Program-made: the position numbers and the translations under genes
Assembly: GCA_001414485.1 (NCBI GenBank)
Contig: LLEY01000072.1
Location: forward strand, 434,001 to 498,000
DNA: 64,000 nucleotides
Source of the DNA: Calycina herbarum
Taxonomy: Eukaryota; Ascomycota; Leotiomycetes; Helotiales; Pezizellaceae
Reading direction: 5' to 3'
Part shown: positions 22,743 to 35,025 of the stretch, piece by piece
How the letters are laid out: every line of letters begins with the position of its first letter
Position numbering within the stretch: the first letter of the stretch is position 1
Notes under the pieces: model-generated
What the model was told of the DNA's origin: nothing
The model's database searches: none
The model's input: only the letters and a program-made list of their open reading frames with translations

Positions 22743-24500
22743 TCTACTAAAGTATATACTCTTTAAGCAGCGAATAAAGCCTTAAGCAAACGCCGTAGAG
22801 CTAAAAAGACTCGTATATATTAAGAGAGAGCACTTATAGTAGAGGATGTCTAAGATCTTTTAACTTAAAAGGAAGTTAATAAGCAAGTACAACGCGACTT
22901 ACGTATAGAGAGAGGTAATAAGAAGAAGAGGTAATCGTCTAGACAGCGTTGTAGCACTTGTAGAAAAGCTAGTTATAATATACGAACTTGTTAAATAGAT
23001 ATAGATATGTCTAATTCTACGGATTCTAAGTAGTTATAGTTAATTTAATATATTATAGTTAATTTATTAATATTCAAAGTTAAATATTAAGGAAAAGTAC
23101 ACCAGATTCTAATATATACTAGGTCCTAATAAACTACGTTATTCTTTAATAAATTCTCTTATATATAACTTTAGAACTTATAACTTTCCGTTTCTAAATC
23201 TTTCTCTATTATTACGCTTATTTATAGTATAGTAAATATTAGTAAAATCCCTTCTATTAACTAGATTAGATAGTATATTCTTCTATTTAGCTAACTCTAG
23301 TTAATCTTTTTCTTATACCTATTATATCTATTTCTATTAAAGGTCTTTGTCTTTTATAACAGCGATTTTATAAATTATAAAAGCTAAGTCTCTATTCTTA
23401 AGAGTTTTTAAGATTGTAATTTTCTTATACTCTTTATTTCTCTTATACCTAGGTTTCTAGCTAAGAGTATTAGCTTAAGCGTTTAGTATTCTCTTTATAT
23501 ATTAAATAATAATATTAAACTCTTCTAATATCTCTATCTAGCTAACTATTTAGTTATAAGTTCCTTAGTTATTATAAACGTTCTAAAGTTCTTATAATTA
23601 GATAAAACTATAACTTAGTATTTTACTAGCTATAAATAGATTCTCTAGTATTCTAAGACTAATACTATAGTAAGTAATTCTTTATTAAAAATATTATAGT
23701 TTTATTATACTAGATTAAATATATTAGAATAATATATAATAGATATAAGTTTCTCTTTATTATTTCGTTATAAGTAAATCGTATCTACTACTATATCTAA
23801 GACGTATGTTTTAATTATACTAGATTTGTCTATATTAAAATTATATAGAATAGGTTTTTCTAAAAATCGTTCTTAGCTTATTTATTCTAAACGAATTTAA
23901 TAGCCTTTTTTATTAGTACTAATATTAGTTTAGTAATCTTTATATAGTCTTAAATAAACAGATAATAGAAGTTTATAAATCTAAGAAAGAACTATATATT
24001 CTTAATATTCTCTAGTAATTTCTAATTTAAGATATCTTAGATCTTTACTAGATCTATTTCTATTTTCTCTAAGCTAAATATCTATTCTAGGAAAAGCGTC
24101 TAAGTTACTCTAAACTCGTATTTTAAGAGTTTTAATTAAGAGTTTACTTTTATAAGTTATTATAAAACTTCTTTAATATATCTCTTATATTCTTCTTCTT
24201 TTTCTAAAAAGATTAAGATATTATCTAAATAATAGATTACTATTACTCTTAGAAGATCTCTTAAAATATTATTATTTTATCTCTAATATATAGCTAGTAT
24301 ATTATATAGTCTAAATCGTATAACTATATATTCGTAAAAGCTTAATAGTAAAGTAAATACTATTTTATATTCGTCTCTAACTTTTATTTATATAAGTTTA
24401 TAAGTATTTTATTAATCTAATTTTATAAATTATACTACTTTATCTAACTTATCTTATAAGTATTAGCTAGGTAGTAATAGATAAGCGTTCTTAACTATAG

Positions 24501-24946
24501 TATAACGAAACTCAAACGAACTAAACAAAGATAACTAAGTCTCGAAGGTTAGTATATAGGTAAGAAGTACAGATGCGCCGGGTTGTTCACTTAGAAGTAA
24601 ACTCGTTACTTATATCAAAGATGTTAAACAAGATAATAAGATTAATAACTAAAGTTAAGCACGAAGCTCCTATCTAATAGTAGACGTGCCGGTATATATA
24701 GGACCTCTCGTGCTATCTGGATTCTTATATAAGCCTGGATCTCTAGATCTCTCTAGATCCCTTAAGGGATCTAAGGGGATCTATTACGTAACTACCAACG
24801 GTTATCCAACAGTGAGATCCTGGAATACCTAAATGCCTTTGTATTACTGATTCTCTCCTATATTACCTTCTATTTCCTAGATATCGTGTCTTATTCTATT
24901 AGAGCGCTGTCTAGACTACTTACTACGTATAACGTGATTCGTGATA
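24501..24946 (-). repeat. Solo LTR of family A inside Gypsy A1 pol
   Basis: A 446-bp family A LTR interrupts the RT-RNase H region. Target duplication TATAG lies at 24496-24500 and 24947-24951, and the sequence on either side matches the uninterrupted copy at about 43690-43730. It retains more CpA/TpG (CAAACGAAC, GGGTTGTTCAC, CCAACAGTGAG) than the LTRs of its host, so it is younger. Confidence 0.9.
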
Positions 24947-26801
24947 TATAGTATAATTTACTTCTTAGTAATTAATATATACTCTCTCTTTTAAGTTGTC
25001 TTTTTTCTTAATAATAAGTATATTTAAGGTAATTAGTAACTTAGATTTCCTAATATATCTCTTCTTAATACCTTCTTTTATATAACTTTCTATTCTTTAA
25101 AAGCTTTTCTAGTTATATAACTAAAGCTTCTACTTTAAGAAGTAATAACTCTCTTTTAATTTTATCTTATAATCTTATAAGTAATGTTCTAGTAAGGCTT
25201 ATAAGTCTTCTAGGTTTTTAAACAAAGCCTTAAATTCTCTATACTATATAGGTATTTCGTTATCAGCTGTCTTACTAATCTATAAAAGACTCTAGGTAAG
25301 GTGTCTTAGCGTCTTAGAAGAGATAGTACTAATCTTATTCTAGCTTTAAAGTTATAAATATAAACCTATATATTTATATTAACTAAAGGTTATTATTCTA
25401 GTCTTCTAATTAATCTCTAGATTATATTCCTAAATTTATAATATACTAAGTATTACTTCCTTACTTCTTATTTTAATAATATCGAATTATATATCTAAAT
25501 AGTATTCTTTAATATTAACTTTTATTAAAATAGTTTACTAATTAATAATCCTATTTTAGTATATAATATCTATCCTATTAACTACTCTTAAGTAATATAG
25601 TCTTATTCTCTTAATTAGAATATTTAACTTCTTTTAAGCTATTAAGGAAATAAAGTTACCTATTACTTCTATATCTAATATAACTTATAACTTTTTTCCT
25701 TATATTTCTATAGTTATTACTAACTATTTTTCTTCTAAAGTAGTATTTAATTTTACTTTAATATATTAGACTTTAAAGAATTAATTTTCCTAATTAAATT
25801 TTCGTTCTTTCTTACTTCTATACTATAGAAAGAATCTTACTCTTTCCTAGTTAGCGTACGCTACTTCGTATACTAATTAGTATTCTATAATTCCTATAGT
25901 TTTAAGAGTTCTTTCTATAAATCGTTTAAGTAGACTTCTATATCTATATTAGACCTATCTATAACTAGTCTTCTTAATAGTTTCTATAGACTATAGTTCT
26001 CTTATATATAGGTAATCTAAAGTAGCCTCTAGTATACTTATCTCTAGTTTTATATAGTAAACCTTAAATATATAATCTCTTAAGTTCTTTTCTTTAACTA
26101 TTTAAATTTAAGACTAAGGAAAGAATACTACTTCTTTCTTATTAGATAAAGCTACTTTATATATCTAATAATATTCTACTATTCTAGTAGATTCTAGTAA
26201 GATTCCTTTAAACCGTTTCTATAATAACTAGTCTATAGTTAGACTTAGTTTATATTATATCTATTATAGTATTATTTCTTAAACTATTTTTATAAACTAT
26301 AGTTCTCTTATTAAAGAATAGTAAAATTCTTCTAGTTCTATTTTAGTCTATCTAGTAATATTAAGCTCTCTTTGTCTTTAGAATATTATACTAAACAACT
26401 TCTATAAACTATATTTTATAAATACTAGTCTATCTTTTCTAATTAATATAATTATAATATATTATTTAAATTCTTCTAATATAACGTCTTTAGATATTAT
26501 TATAAAGAGATTTTAGTTTATCTCTTAAATCCTATTAAAACCTACTACGTCTATATACTAGTTTCTTCTAAAATATTATATACTTTCTATATATCCTCTA
26601 TCTTAGAATAGCTAGGTTTCTTAACTTATTATTAGCTATACTTAGGTTCTTTTTCCTTAATAGTTTCCTATCTTATAATTAGACTAACTAGAGTTATTAT
26701 TTCAGATTTATTTCTTATAACTATATACGTTGTTAAGATAGTTGAATTAACTCTCTATATAGTATTAGAACTCTAGAAGTCTAGTTTATAACTGTCTATA
26801 T

Positions 26802-27255
26802 TATAACGAAACTTAAACGAATTAAACAAAGATAACTAAGTCTCGAAGATTAGTATATAAGTAAGAAGTACAGATATACTAGGTTGTTTACTTAGAAGTG
26901 AACTCGTTACTTATATTAAAGATATTAAATAAGATAATAAGATTAATAACTAAAGTTAAGTATAAAGCTTCTATCTAATAGTAGACGTACTAGTCTTATA
27001 CAGAACCTTTATATCTCCTAGGTTAATAGGATTACCTATTAACCTAGTTAACTAGATCGTCTAGGTTACTAGTTAACCTAGGTAATCCTTTTCTATTATA
27101 TAATTCTAATATATTTCTAATAGTAAGATCCTAGAATCCTTTAATATCTTTATATTACTAATTCTCTTCTATATTACCTTCTATTTCCTAGATATTATAC
27201 CTTATTCTATTAGAGCGCCGTCTAGACTACTTACTATATAACGTGATTCGTAATA
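26802..27255 (-). repeat. Second solo LTR of family A inside Gypsy A1
   Basis: A 454-bp LTR is flanked by TATAT at 26797-26801 and 27256-27260. The flanking sequence rejoins to match the uninterrupted element at about 5410-5450. It carries an extra AACCTAG-rich duplicated segment (27000-27085) in its middle. Confidence 0.85.
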
Positions 27256-28657
27256 TATATATATCTATTGATTTCTCTATTCGAATATTCTAAGGAAGGC
27301 CTAAGTTTCTCTAACTTCAAGGTTCTTATTTCTAATCTCTCTCTCTAAACTAGAAGATAAGTCTAATATTTCTAAAGAACTAGTCGATAGTAATAATTCG
27401 TATTCTACTTAAAGATATTACTTCGATTCTACTACTAATCGTATATTATAATTTTCTTTAAGAAGTAGATCTCTATTATTATTAGTATTTTAATCTCTAC
27501 TAACTTATAACTCGATTCCTTCGTTTAGCTACAAGTATATAGCGCTTACTATTATATTCGTAGCGTCTATTTCAATCTACGTACTATATCCTCTAGCTTC
27601 GAGTTCTTTGTCTATAAGTTTAATATAATCGGTTAAAGCTACTTATTATTAAACAGTAGTATTGATTTACTTCTTTCTCTTAGAGTCTTTCTTCTTACTA
27701 CACTTATTTACTCTATAGCTAGAGAGGCTATAGTTATAATATATATTCTACTTACGTCGACGATTTCACTTCTTCTATAAAAGTCCTTCTTTTCTTAGAA
27801 AGGTTCTCTTCTATATAACGTTCGCCTCTTTACTATGTTTAGTATAAGAGTGTTTCTATCTTTCTAACTCTTTACTCTTTTCTCTATATCTAAGATTACT
27901 CTTTCTAAATTCGTATAGACGATTATCTAACTAAATAACTTTCTTAATTATACTTATAATAGTTAAGAACTATATATTCTATTTAGCTATTTCTTTATAG
28001 ATATATACCTTTAATCCTCTATAGAAGAGTTTTATAAAAGCGATAGTATTCTACTCTAACTTCGTTCTATAACGTTGAAATTTATTAGTATAATCTATTA
28101 CTAATCTAGTCTAGTGTAATTCTAAAAGCTTATATATAGTAGTTCGAATTATATTAAAGTCTCTAAAGACTTTTCTAATAGTTACTTTAAATTCTTTCTA
28201 AGATCTAAATATAATCTTAGTTAATTCTATTATTCTATCTATATTCTTATTCTTAAAGAAGTTCTCTAAATATAGCTAAGCCTATTCTAACGCTGATGCT
28301 CTAAGGTAGGAGATAGCGAAGATAGTTTATAAATTATAATTACCTTTAAATTTATTAGAATTAAAGTTAAAGTAGATATCTATTTAAAGAAGGAATAAGT
28401 CGAGTTTCTTACGCTTTCTATAATACGTATCTAGTATCTTAACTTTAATAGACTTAAGTGCTTCGACCTTATAAGGCTTAGAGGCGTCTAGTATACTAAC
28501 ATTGTCGTCGTTCCTAGGTAACTATATATTAGCTAGTATTCTTCTAGTAGCACTTCTAGATATTTCTACAACGTTAACTCGACTAGTATTTAGGCTAGCT
28601 ACAGCGGCGAGGGTTGCTAAGGCTATAGTAACTAAACTTCTAAGCAGGTGTTTAAAG

Positions 28658-29077
28658 TATAACAAAACTTAAATAAACTAAACAAAGGTAACTAAGTCTT
28701 AAAGATTAATATATAGATAAGAAGTATAGATATACTAAGTTATTTACTTAAAAGTAAACTCGTTACTTATATCAAAGATATTAAATAAGATAATAAGATT
28801 AATAACTGAAGTTAAGTATAAAGCTCCTATCTAATAGCAGACGTACTAGTCTTATATAGAACCTTCGTATCTTCTAGGTCGATAGAATCGCCTATCGACC
28901 TAGGTAATCCTTTTCTATTACGTAACTCTAACGTGTTTCTAATAATAAGATCCTAGAATCCTTTAATATCTTCGCTTTACTAATTCCCTTCTATATTACC
29001 TTCTATTTCCTAGATATTATACCTTGTTCTATTAGAGCGCTGTCTAGACTACTTACTATATAACGTAATTCGTAATA
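28658..29077 (-). repeat. 5' LTR of Gypsy A1
   Basis: It begins TATAACAAAACTT and ends CGTAATA on +, followed by the CTAAC duplication. The adjacent internal sequence (CTTCTAAGCAGGTGTTTAAAG, just left) is shared by the other family A copies and holds the primer-binding position; I do not recognise the tRNA. Confidence 0.85.
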
Positions 29078-29674
29078 CTAACGTCTAAGTATTCTAATTC
29101 TCTTCTAGTTTATTCTAAAGTATTTTCGTATTATTACTAGTATATAGACGATAGCGGGTGATTAAAGGCTTCTTTATATTTACTGCTTTAAATTTATAAA
29201 GAGTTTCTTATAGATAATAGAGCTTTATAAGAGTATTAACTAGTTAAACCTATATATAAAAGGCTTTATTCTTATTTAGATTATTAAATAGCTAAAAGAG
29301 TAGTCTAGCAACCGTCGCTCGCTTCTCTAACTAATACTTAATAGTTAATAGAGTAAGTACCTTAGTATCTAGAAGGATACTCTATATCTACTAATCTACT
29401 TTCTTAAAATAAACGGTTTTATAGAACTTATTAATACTACTATTAAGTAACTTATTCTTTAACCTGTCTTTCTTATAGTTAATCTTATACTAGGCTTTTT
29501 AGTATTACTTAAACTATTCTATACTCTAAGCTACCTTAATAGAAGAGTAACTAAGTTCCTTTATCTTATTAGAATATCTATTATAGAATTACTTCTACTT
29601 AAGAATTTTTAGATCGTTTAAAATCTCGTTCTTTTACGTATTATTTAACTTAATTAGAGCTCTCTTATAACGTT

Positions 29675-30036
29675 TGTAGGAGGAACAGGGTAACGTAATA
29701 GATTAGGTTACCGTGTATAGATAAGCACAGGGTAGGTTAAGTGATCGTTAAATCACGTTTCTATAGAATCAGTAGATAAGTATAAGTAAAAGACTTAAAA
29801 TTAACTTGATTTCTAACTATAAGGATAGTAGAGAGCTATATATACTTCTAGGATAAGTACTAGAAGCTTCTATAGCTTATAAATATAATAGTTACTAGAA
29901 GATTCTAAGGATCACGTGTTTACGTAACCGAGAACGTAACCGAATCTTCTAGACAACACTAGAAAGAACTAGTATAGACTAAGGTTTAAACCTAAAGCCT
30001 ATTAGTAAGTAAGGTAATTATTACCTAATACTAACA
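29675..30036 (+). repeat. Solo LTR of a different family (362 bp)
   Basis: It begins TGTAGGAGGAACAGGG and ends TACTAACA, with the target duplication ACGTT at 29670-29674 and 30037-30041. Removing it with one duplication keeps the recombinase frame on - (CLKRYKRALIKLNN). It keeps many CpA/TpG, unlike the surrounding sequence, so it inserted late. No second copy of this family is present in the window. Its orientation is not determined. Confidence 0.85.
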
Positions 30037-31476
30037 ACGTTTAAGACAGCTAACACGTTATATAAGATCCTTCTACTAGGTTATTCTAAGATAGATTACT
30101 TAGTAGTTAGTATTAATAAATAATAGTATATAATACTATTTATAAACATCGCCGCTATTCTCTATAACGTGTCTTTATTCTTTAGAGGTTAAGGCCTCTG
30201 TTTTTTATATATAATTAGTCTATAATTCTATAGTATCGAATATATCTAAGAATAATTCTTACTATTTAGCCTTTTCCTAGATTCTTATTATATATTATAC
30301 TATTAAATTCGCTTTCTAAAACGATAGTTTCAGCTAAGACGAATAAGAATATATCTATACTTCGAATATTTAAGCGATTTAGTCTTAGATATACGAACCC
30401 TTACTAGAGTATATTCGACGTCGTGAAAAATAGATTACTAGGCTTATTTTTTATTCTATTTTAAATAGATACGATCTGTTTCGTTTAGAATAATAAGGTC
30501 GTATATTTATATAGAAGACGTAAATTTGTTTTTAAAAGCGTTATCTATAATTACTAAAGTAAGAGTAAATATAATAGAGTAGTAAATAGGGTTTTTATTA
30601 TTATAAAATATAAACTTCTTTCTATATAAAATTAGTTAATCTTATAAGTAATAAAGATAGAGAAGAAATATAGAGTAATAGTAGTACTTATAGCTTTTTC
30701 TTTCTACTAGATCTTTTTATATACTAAAGGTTAAGAACAAGTCTAATAGATAGGCGCTCTCTCTTTATAATAGAGAGAAAGACTTGAAATTCGATATCTT
30801 TATATAGAAGAGGTTTTTCTCTAACTAAAGCAGCAGGTCTTATAGAGGTATAGCTAGCGTAAAGATTAATAGAAGACGTCTATACTCGAAGCTGTTTATA
30901 GAGAAAGACTACTCGATCGCGGTTCTAATAACTGTTTTAAAAAACGTATATATTCTCTATATAAAGCGTAGCCTTCTCTTTTTCTAAGTTATTAAGACTA
31001 AGTTAAGGAATCTACTATTAAAGCTTTAGTACTATAATAGTTTTAATTAAGAGGAGTAATTAATATTATAGATATTATAGAGAATACCTTCGTCTATATA
31101 CTATTAGATAGTTCGTTAGTAGATTATACTAAGTATATACTAGGTTATAGATATACTCGATTGCTTTTTAATACGCGAATTTTTCCTTTATTAAAGAAGG
31201 TAGGCCTTAAAGTAGCTTTTATTAACAGCTTTAAGAGCTACTACTAGATCTCTCTTCTTAATTCTTTTATAATATCTAAAGTTTATAAATTAGTAAGTGA
31301 TTAATTACTATTATAGATAGTATAACTTATATTTTCTATCTCTACTCTTCTGTTATTATTATTAACTTAGTAGTATTATAAGAGTTTACTAAAGTTAGAC
31401 CTATAGCTTCGAACTCGGCGTTCTTCTTTTAGTAATACTCGGCTTCTAAACAAAGATCTCTTATAGAATTATTATT

Positions 31477-31530
31477 AGAGTTAGAACCAGAGTTAGAGTT
31501 AGAGTTAGAGTTAGAGTCAGAGTTAAAAAC
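31477..31530 (+). repeat. GAGTTA hexamer repeat
   Basis: About eight units of (A)GAGTTA with minor variants (GAGTCA, AACCAGAG) occur. On + it would read Glu-Leu, on - Asn-Ser; on - it would fall in the N-terminal part of the recombinase gene as an Asn/Ser-rich stretch. Confidence 0.7.
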
Positions 31531-33187
31531 AGATTCTAAACTAGAATCCAAGCTAGAGTCGCTATTACTAGAAATAGGTAATTTCTATATTTTTTCAGTC
31601 GCTGTTTTATTAAACTCTAGAGGTTCGTTACTAGACGAATATCGTAAAAGAGTCTTTACTAAGCCGTGGTTTAGAGCTTAATACTAGGTATATCGCCGAG
31701 GAAATCGAGCTATATTACTCTAATAGATAGTTATATAGAAAAGTTAATAATTTATAATATAAAGAATACCCGAGAGATAGAGAGAGGTAAAGATAGCGTA
31801 AGATCTACGAGATAGTTATAAGCTCTAATAGTTTCTAAAGCTTAATATAATAAGTAATCGTTTCTTTTTAATACTACTATATATTACTAATAATACTTTA
31901 TACTCTTTATAGTTTTAAGAGTAGGAAAGTAATATATAAGAAACTAGTAACATCTCTTATAGTATCGAGTCAAGTAATACGAAGAATAACTAATCTTATA
32001 TATACTTATTAATTAACCGAGTAGAATAAAATAATTAAGAATAGAGAGAGTAGAGAGATAGAATAGAAGATAGAGAGAGTAAAGAGAAAATTAAGCTACG
32101 GATAATAGCTTCGCTATTAATTAAAATATATTTCTAGAGTAGCTAGCTATAGATACTTTCGTTAGAAGAACTCTTAATTTTCAGATACTAATTATAAATA
32201 TTATTTAAAACCCTAGGATTAGTTAACTTTTATAGGTCGTAAGAAGGATGTTCGGCCTAAACTATAGCTTTAAAGTAGTATAATACTAGAGTTCTAAACT
32301 CTAAGAGTAAGAAGACGAAGAGAGTAGAAAGAGTATATAAAACAGCGGTCGTACTACCTCTGAAACGAGGGACAGATTACTAGTATATTACTACTAGTAA
32401 TATTCTTTAAAAAGTAGATCTCTATTATTATTAGTATCTTATATATAACACCTACTATTATATCTAAGACATCTGTTTTAATCTATATACTATATTCTCT
32501 AGCTTTAAGTTTATTATCTATAAGTTTGATTTTATTAAGTAAGACTACTTCTTTTTAAATAGTAGCGTTAATCTATCTCTTCTCTTTAGAGTTCTTCTTC
32601 TTACTATACTTATTTACTCTATAGCTAGAGAGACTATAGTTATAATATAAGTTCTACTTACGTCAACGATTTCACTCTTTCTAGAAAAGTCCTTCTTTCT
32701 TTAAGAAGGTCTTTTTCTATATAACGTTTACCTTCTTACTATACTTATTAGTATAAGTGTATTTTCACTTCTCTAATCTCTTACTATTTTTCTTATATCT
32801 AGGGTTACTCTTTCTAAATTTATATAAGTAGGTATCTAGCTAAATAACCTTCTTAATTATACTTATAATAGTTTAAAACTATAAGTTTTATTTAACTATC
32901 TCTTTATAAATATATACTTTTAATCCTCTATAAAAAAGTTCTATAAAAGCAATAGTATTCTATCTCGATTTCGTCTTATAACGTTGAAATTTATTAGTAT
33001 AATCTATTACTAATCTAGTTTAATATAAATCTAAAAGTTTATATATAGTAGTTTAGATTACGTCGAAGTCTCTGAAGACTTTTCTAATAGTTACTTTAAA
33101 TCCTTTCTAAGATTTAAATATAATCTTAGTTAATTCTATTTTTCTATCTTTATTCTTATTTTTAAAGAAGTCTTCTAAATATAGCTA

Positions 33188-35025
33188 ACGTGGTTTATTA
33201 GAACCCCGGTTATATCAGGACTCTGATTAATTTTCCTTAGTATATAACTTTAAACTTAAATAACTTAACTATAATATATTAAATTGACTCTTTATAATCA
33301 GAGTCTAATATACTAGATATATCTATAGCTTCTTAACAAGTTTATACGTTATAACTAGCTTTTCTACAGGTTCTATAGTATCGTCTAAACAGTTGCCTCT
33401 TCTTATAACTACCTCTTACTATACGTATATCGCGTCGTACCTACTTATCTACGTCTTTCTAGGCTATAATATCCTGTATATCCTCTATAATAAGTGTACC
33501 CCCTTTATAGACACGAGCCTTTTTAGCTCTCTAGTGTTTACTAAGAGCTTTATTTACTACTCGAAGTGTACGTACCTCGGTAGACAGAAGAGTTATCTTA
33601 TAAGCTATTCGCTCTATACCTTTAGCTAGCGCTGTAACTGTCTTAAATAGAGAGGTTAGCGAGCTTCTCTAATAGTAAGTAATTCGATTTCGTATAAGAG
33701 TTAACTATAAAAGAGCTTCTATTAGGTTAGAAGAGGTCTAAGATTCCTATAGAAGAGTATTAGCAGTAGAGAGTCTAGAGAGTATTAGAGTCTATAACTT
33801 TATATTAAGCTTTGAAATTACTACTTATAGATTAAAAGATACTAGGCTAGCTCTACGAAATCTAGCCTAAGCGTTCTAGACTATTATAGATTCTCTATAT
33901 ACTACTATAAAAGCTAGAAAGAACTCTACCTTAGTAATATAGTTAATATAAGCTTTAATAAACGTCTTAATCTATTAACTATACACTTGTTTTAATATAC
34001 TAAAACATCTAATATTAAGTGGCTAGGTTAGATAGAACGAATAGAGAGGTAGTCTAAGAGTTATAATATTATATATCTTATAGTACTCTTAGAATTCAGC
34101 TGATTCGTAGCTCTTATACCTATCTAATACTAGCATTCGATATAAACTCTTTGCTTAAGTAGTAGTATACTTATTAAAGTGTTTTAGCTATTCTAGACCT
34201 GTCTCGTTATTTATCTATCTATTACTTATTAGTTTAATAACCTAGTCGTATAAGAGGCCGCTATCTATATACTAATTTATAAGATAATTCTTCTCTTAGA
34301 CGACTAAAAATAGAGAGACATCCTAACCCTCGCTATTAATATAAGCAATTACTATAGCTTATTTCTAATTACTTAGCTAAACTATCTTATCTCTACTACG
34401 TCGATCTATATATATAACAACTATTATAAAGCTTATTTCGTCGAAGTTATAGAAATCGCAATCTAAGACACTATATTTCGCTCTTATATTTTATATAAGT
34501 TAGAACTACACGCTAATTAGGTTAGGATCTTCGTATAAGGCCTTTTAGAAGTTATAAACGCGATTAAAACACGTCTTTAACCGTAGTTATCGTTGTATAA
34601 ATCGATAAGCCTAGAGCTTACTAACGCGTTTTCCTCTCTATAATTCGAGGATAAAATTAGCTATATCTTCTATACTAGCTAGTTGAGGTATAAACTCTCT
34701 AGAATCTATATTAAGTATATTCTAAACAATCACTTCTTCTTCTACCTTAGATAATTTAAGGTTTACTAGTTAATAGTTAGCTAGAGAAAGATAGCTGTTT
34801 ATTCTATTATTAAGTATAGAATAAGATATTCTATAGATCTTTATAGCTTTCTATTAACTTAGCTTTTTAGATATTCGAATTACCTTAATAGCTAGAATAA
34901 CTTTTAATTCTTTAGTAATAATAGACATAGTAGAAGGTTAAAAAAACGCGTGTTAAAGTTAGAGAGTAGGATTTTAGAAAAATTAATTAAGGTTCTAATA
35001 TAACCGAGGTTCTAATAAACCACGT
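33188..35025 (-). mobile_element. Fot1/pogo-type transposon P2, inserted in the gag of A3
   Basis: Ends ACGTGGTTTATTAGAACC and its complement GGTTCTAATAAACCACGT form a perfect 18-base match. TA lies at 33186-33187 and 35026-35027. Removing it with one TA rejoins ATATAGC-TA-AGCCTATTC, which is exactly the uninterrupted sequence near 28270-28290 of A1. The transposase is on - and is broken by stops; its C-terminal part (FKTVTALAKGIERIAYKITL) is readable around 33640-33720. Confidence 0.9.

Larger units (their letters stand above)
20760..23033 (+). pseudogene. pogo-family transposase pseudogene (P1)
   Basis: The frame shows an N-terminal helix-turn-helix region (SIEDIVNYILKSQRG, about 20985-21035) and a DDE_1 core: YNFDEIGF (about 21215-21245, first Asp), then a cluster around NKTGLEQLKHFDKYTTSRTK (about 21478-21540), then LVLDRYKSYKSAEF (about 21550-21595, second Asp). 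The block normally PLDVGVFGPLK reads LLNIRYFSILK (about 21664-21700), so the third catalytic Asp is Asn. A tail with NKALSKRRRAKKTR and a C-terminal CCHC-like end (CSTCRKASYNIRTC) stops at 23031-23033. In-frame stops are frequent. The frame continues across the TRIM if 22107-22742 and one TCTAC are removed. Confidence 0.82.
20639..23139 (+). mobile_element. Fot1/pogo-type DNA transposon P1, inserted in Gypsy A1
   Basis: Inverted ends ACGTGGTTTATCAGGACC (left) and the complement of GGTCCTAATAAACTACGT (right), with about 47 bases of matching inverted repeat, are flanked by TA at 20637-20638 and 23140-23141. This is a Tc1/mariner-superfamily signature. It is 640 bp longer than relatives P2 (1838 bp) and P3 (1862 bp) because a TRIM-like element is inserted at 22107. 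Confidence 0.9.
19480..28640 (-). pseudogene. gag-pol pseudogene of Gypsy A1
   Basis: On -, the gag start lies near 28630 and gag runs to about 27400. The zinc-knuckle region is near 27730-27780. RT has YYLDNILIF at about 24212-24240, where the family has YLDD: the second Asp is Asn, an RIP-type change. The integrase C-terminal part lies at 19700-19900 (ALRTT-type block and a KxGDKVYL-like block). The frame is interrupted by the nested insertions and by many TAG/TAA codons. No part could give a functional product. Confidence 0.75.
18313..29077 (-). mobile_element. Complete Gypsy element A1, with nested insertions
   Basis: The element has LTRs at 18313-18732 (3') and 28658-29077 (5'), both 420 bp, and a five-base target duplication CTAAC at 18308-18312 and 29078-29082. 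Coding order on - is gag, protease, RT, RNase H, integrase. It contains a pogo transposon (20639-23139) and two solo LTRs (24501-24946 and 26802-27255). Without them and their duplications it would be about 7.35 kb, similar to element A2 (about 6.8 kb). All coding sequence is RIP-destroyed. It interrupts a DUF3435 gene. Confidence 0.88.
29078..32350 (-). pseudogene. DUF3435 tyrosine-recombinase-family pseudogene, N-terminal and central part
   Basis: On -, about 30700-30890 reads RPAALVREKPLLYKDIEFQV and then NL-YIKRSSRKKK, the conserved (RPGALV...LRYKDIE...) core of fungal DUF3435 proteins. Further on, at about 30050-30110, NYQVIYLRIT-QKDLIQRV matches the region normally DxQAIxLGTxPQxDLIRxVG. 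Then come a helical Lys-rich stretch (NEILNDLKIL, INYKKDRLKNKLLNSSINKF) and TIKYQLEKRATVARLLFQ (about 29290-29340). The family contains the recombinases (captains) of Starship elements as well as many other genes. The copy is full of TAG/TAA stops. It is interrupted by a solo LTR at 29675-30036 and by Gypsy A1 at 29078. The 5' end between 31,000 and 32,350 is inferred from family length. Confidence 0.68.

Noticed and set aside
29078..32350. Claiming a Starship element
   Set aside because: Only a decayed DUF3435-like gene is visible. Boundaries, cargo and target site are not seen in the window.
33393..33629. 78-codon frame on + inside pogo P2
   Set aside because: It is antisense to the transposase C-terminal region on - and reads as its shadow.
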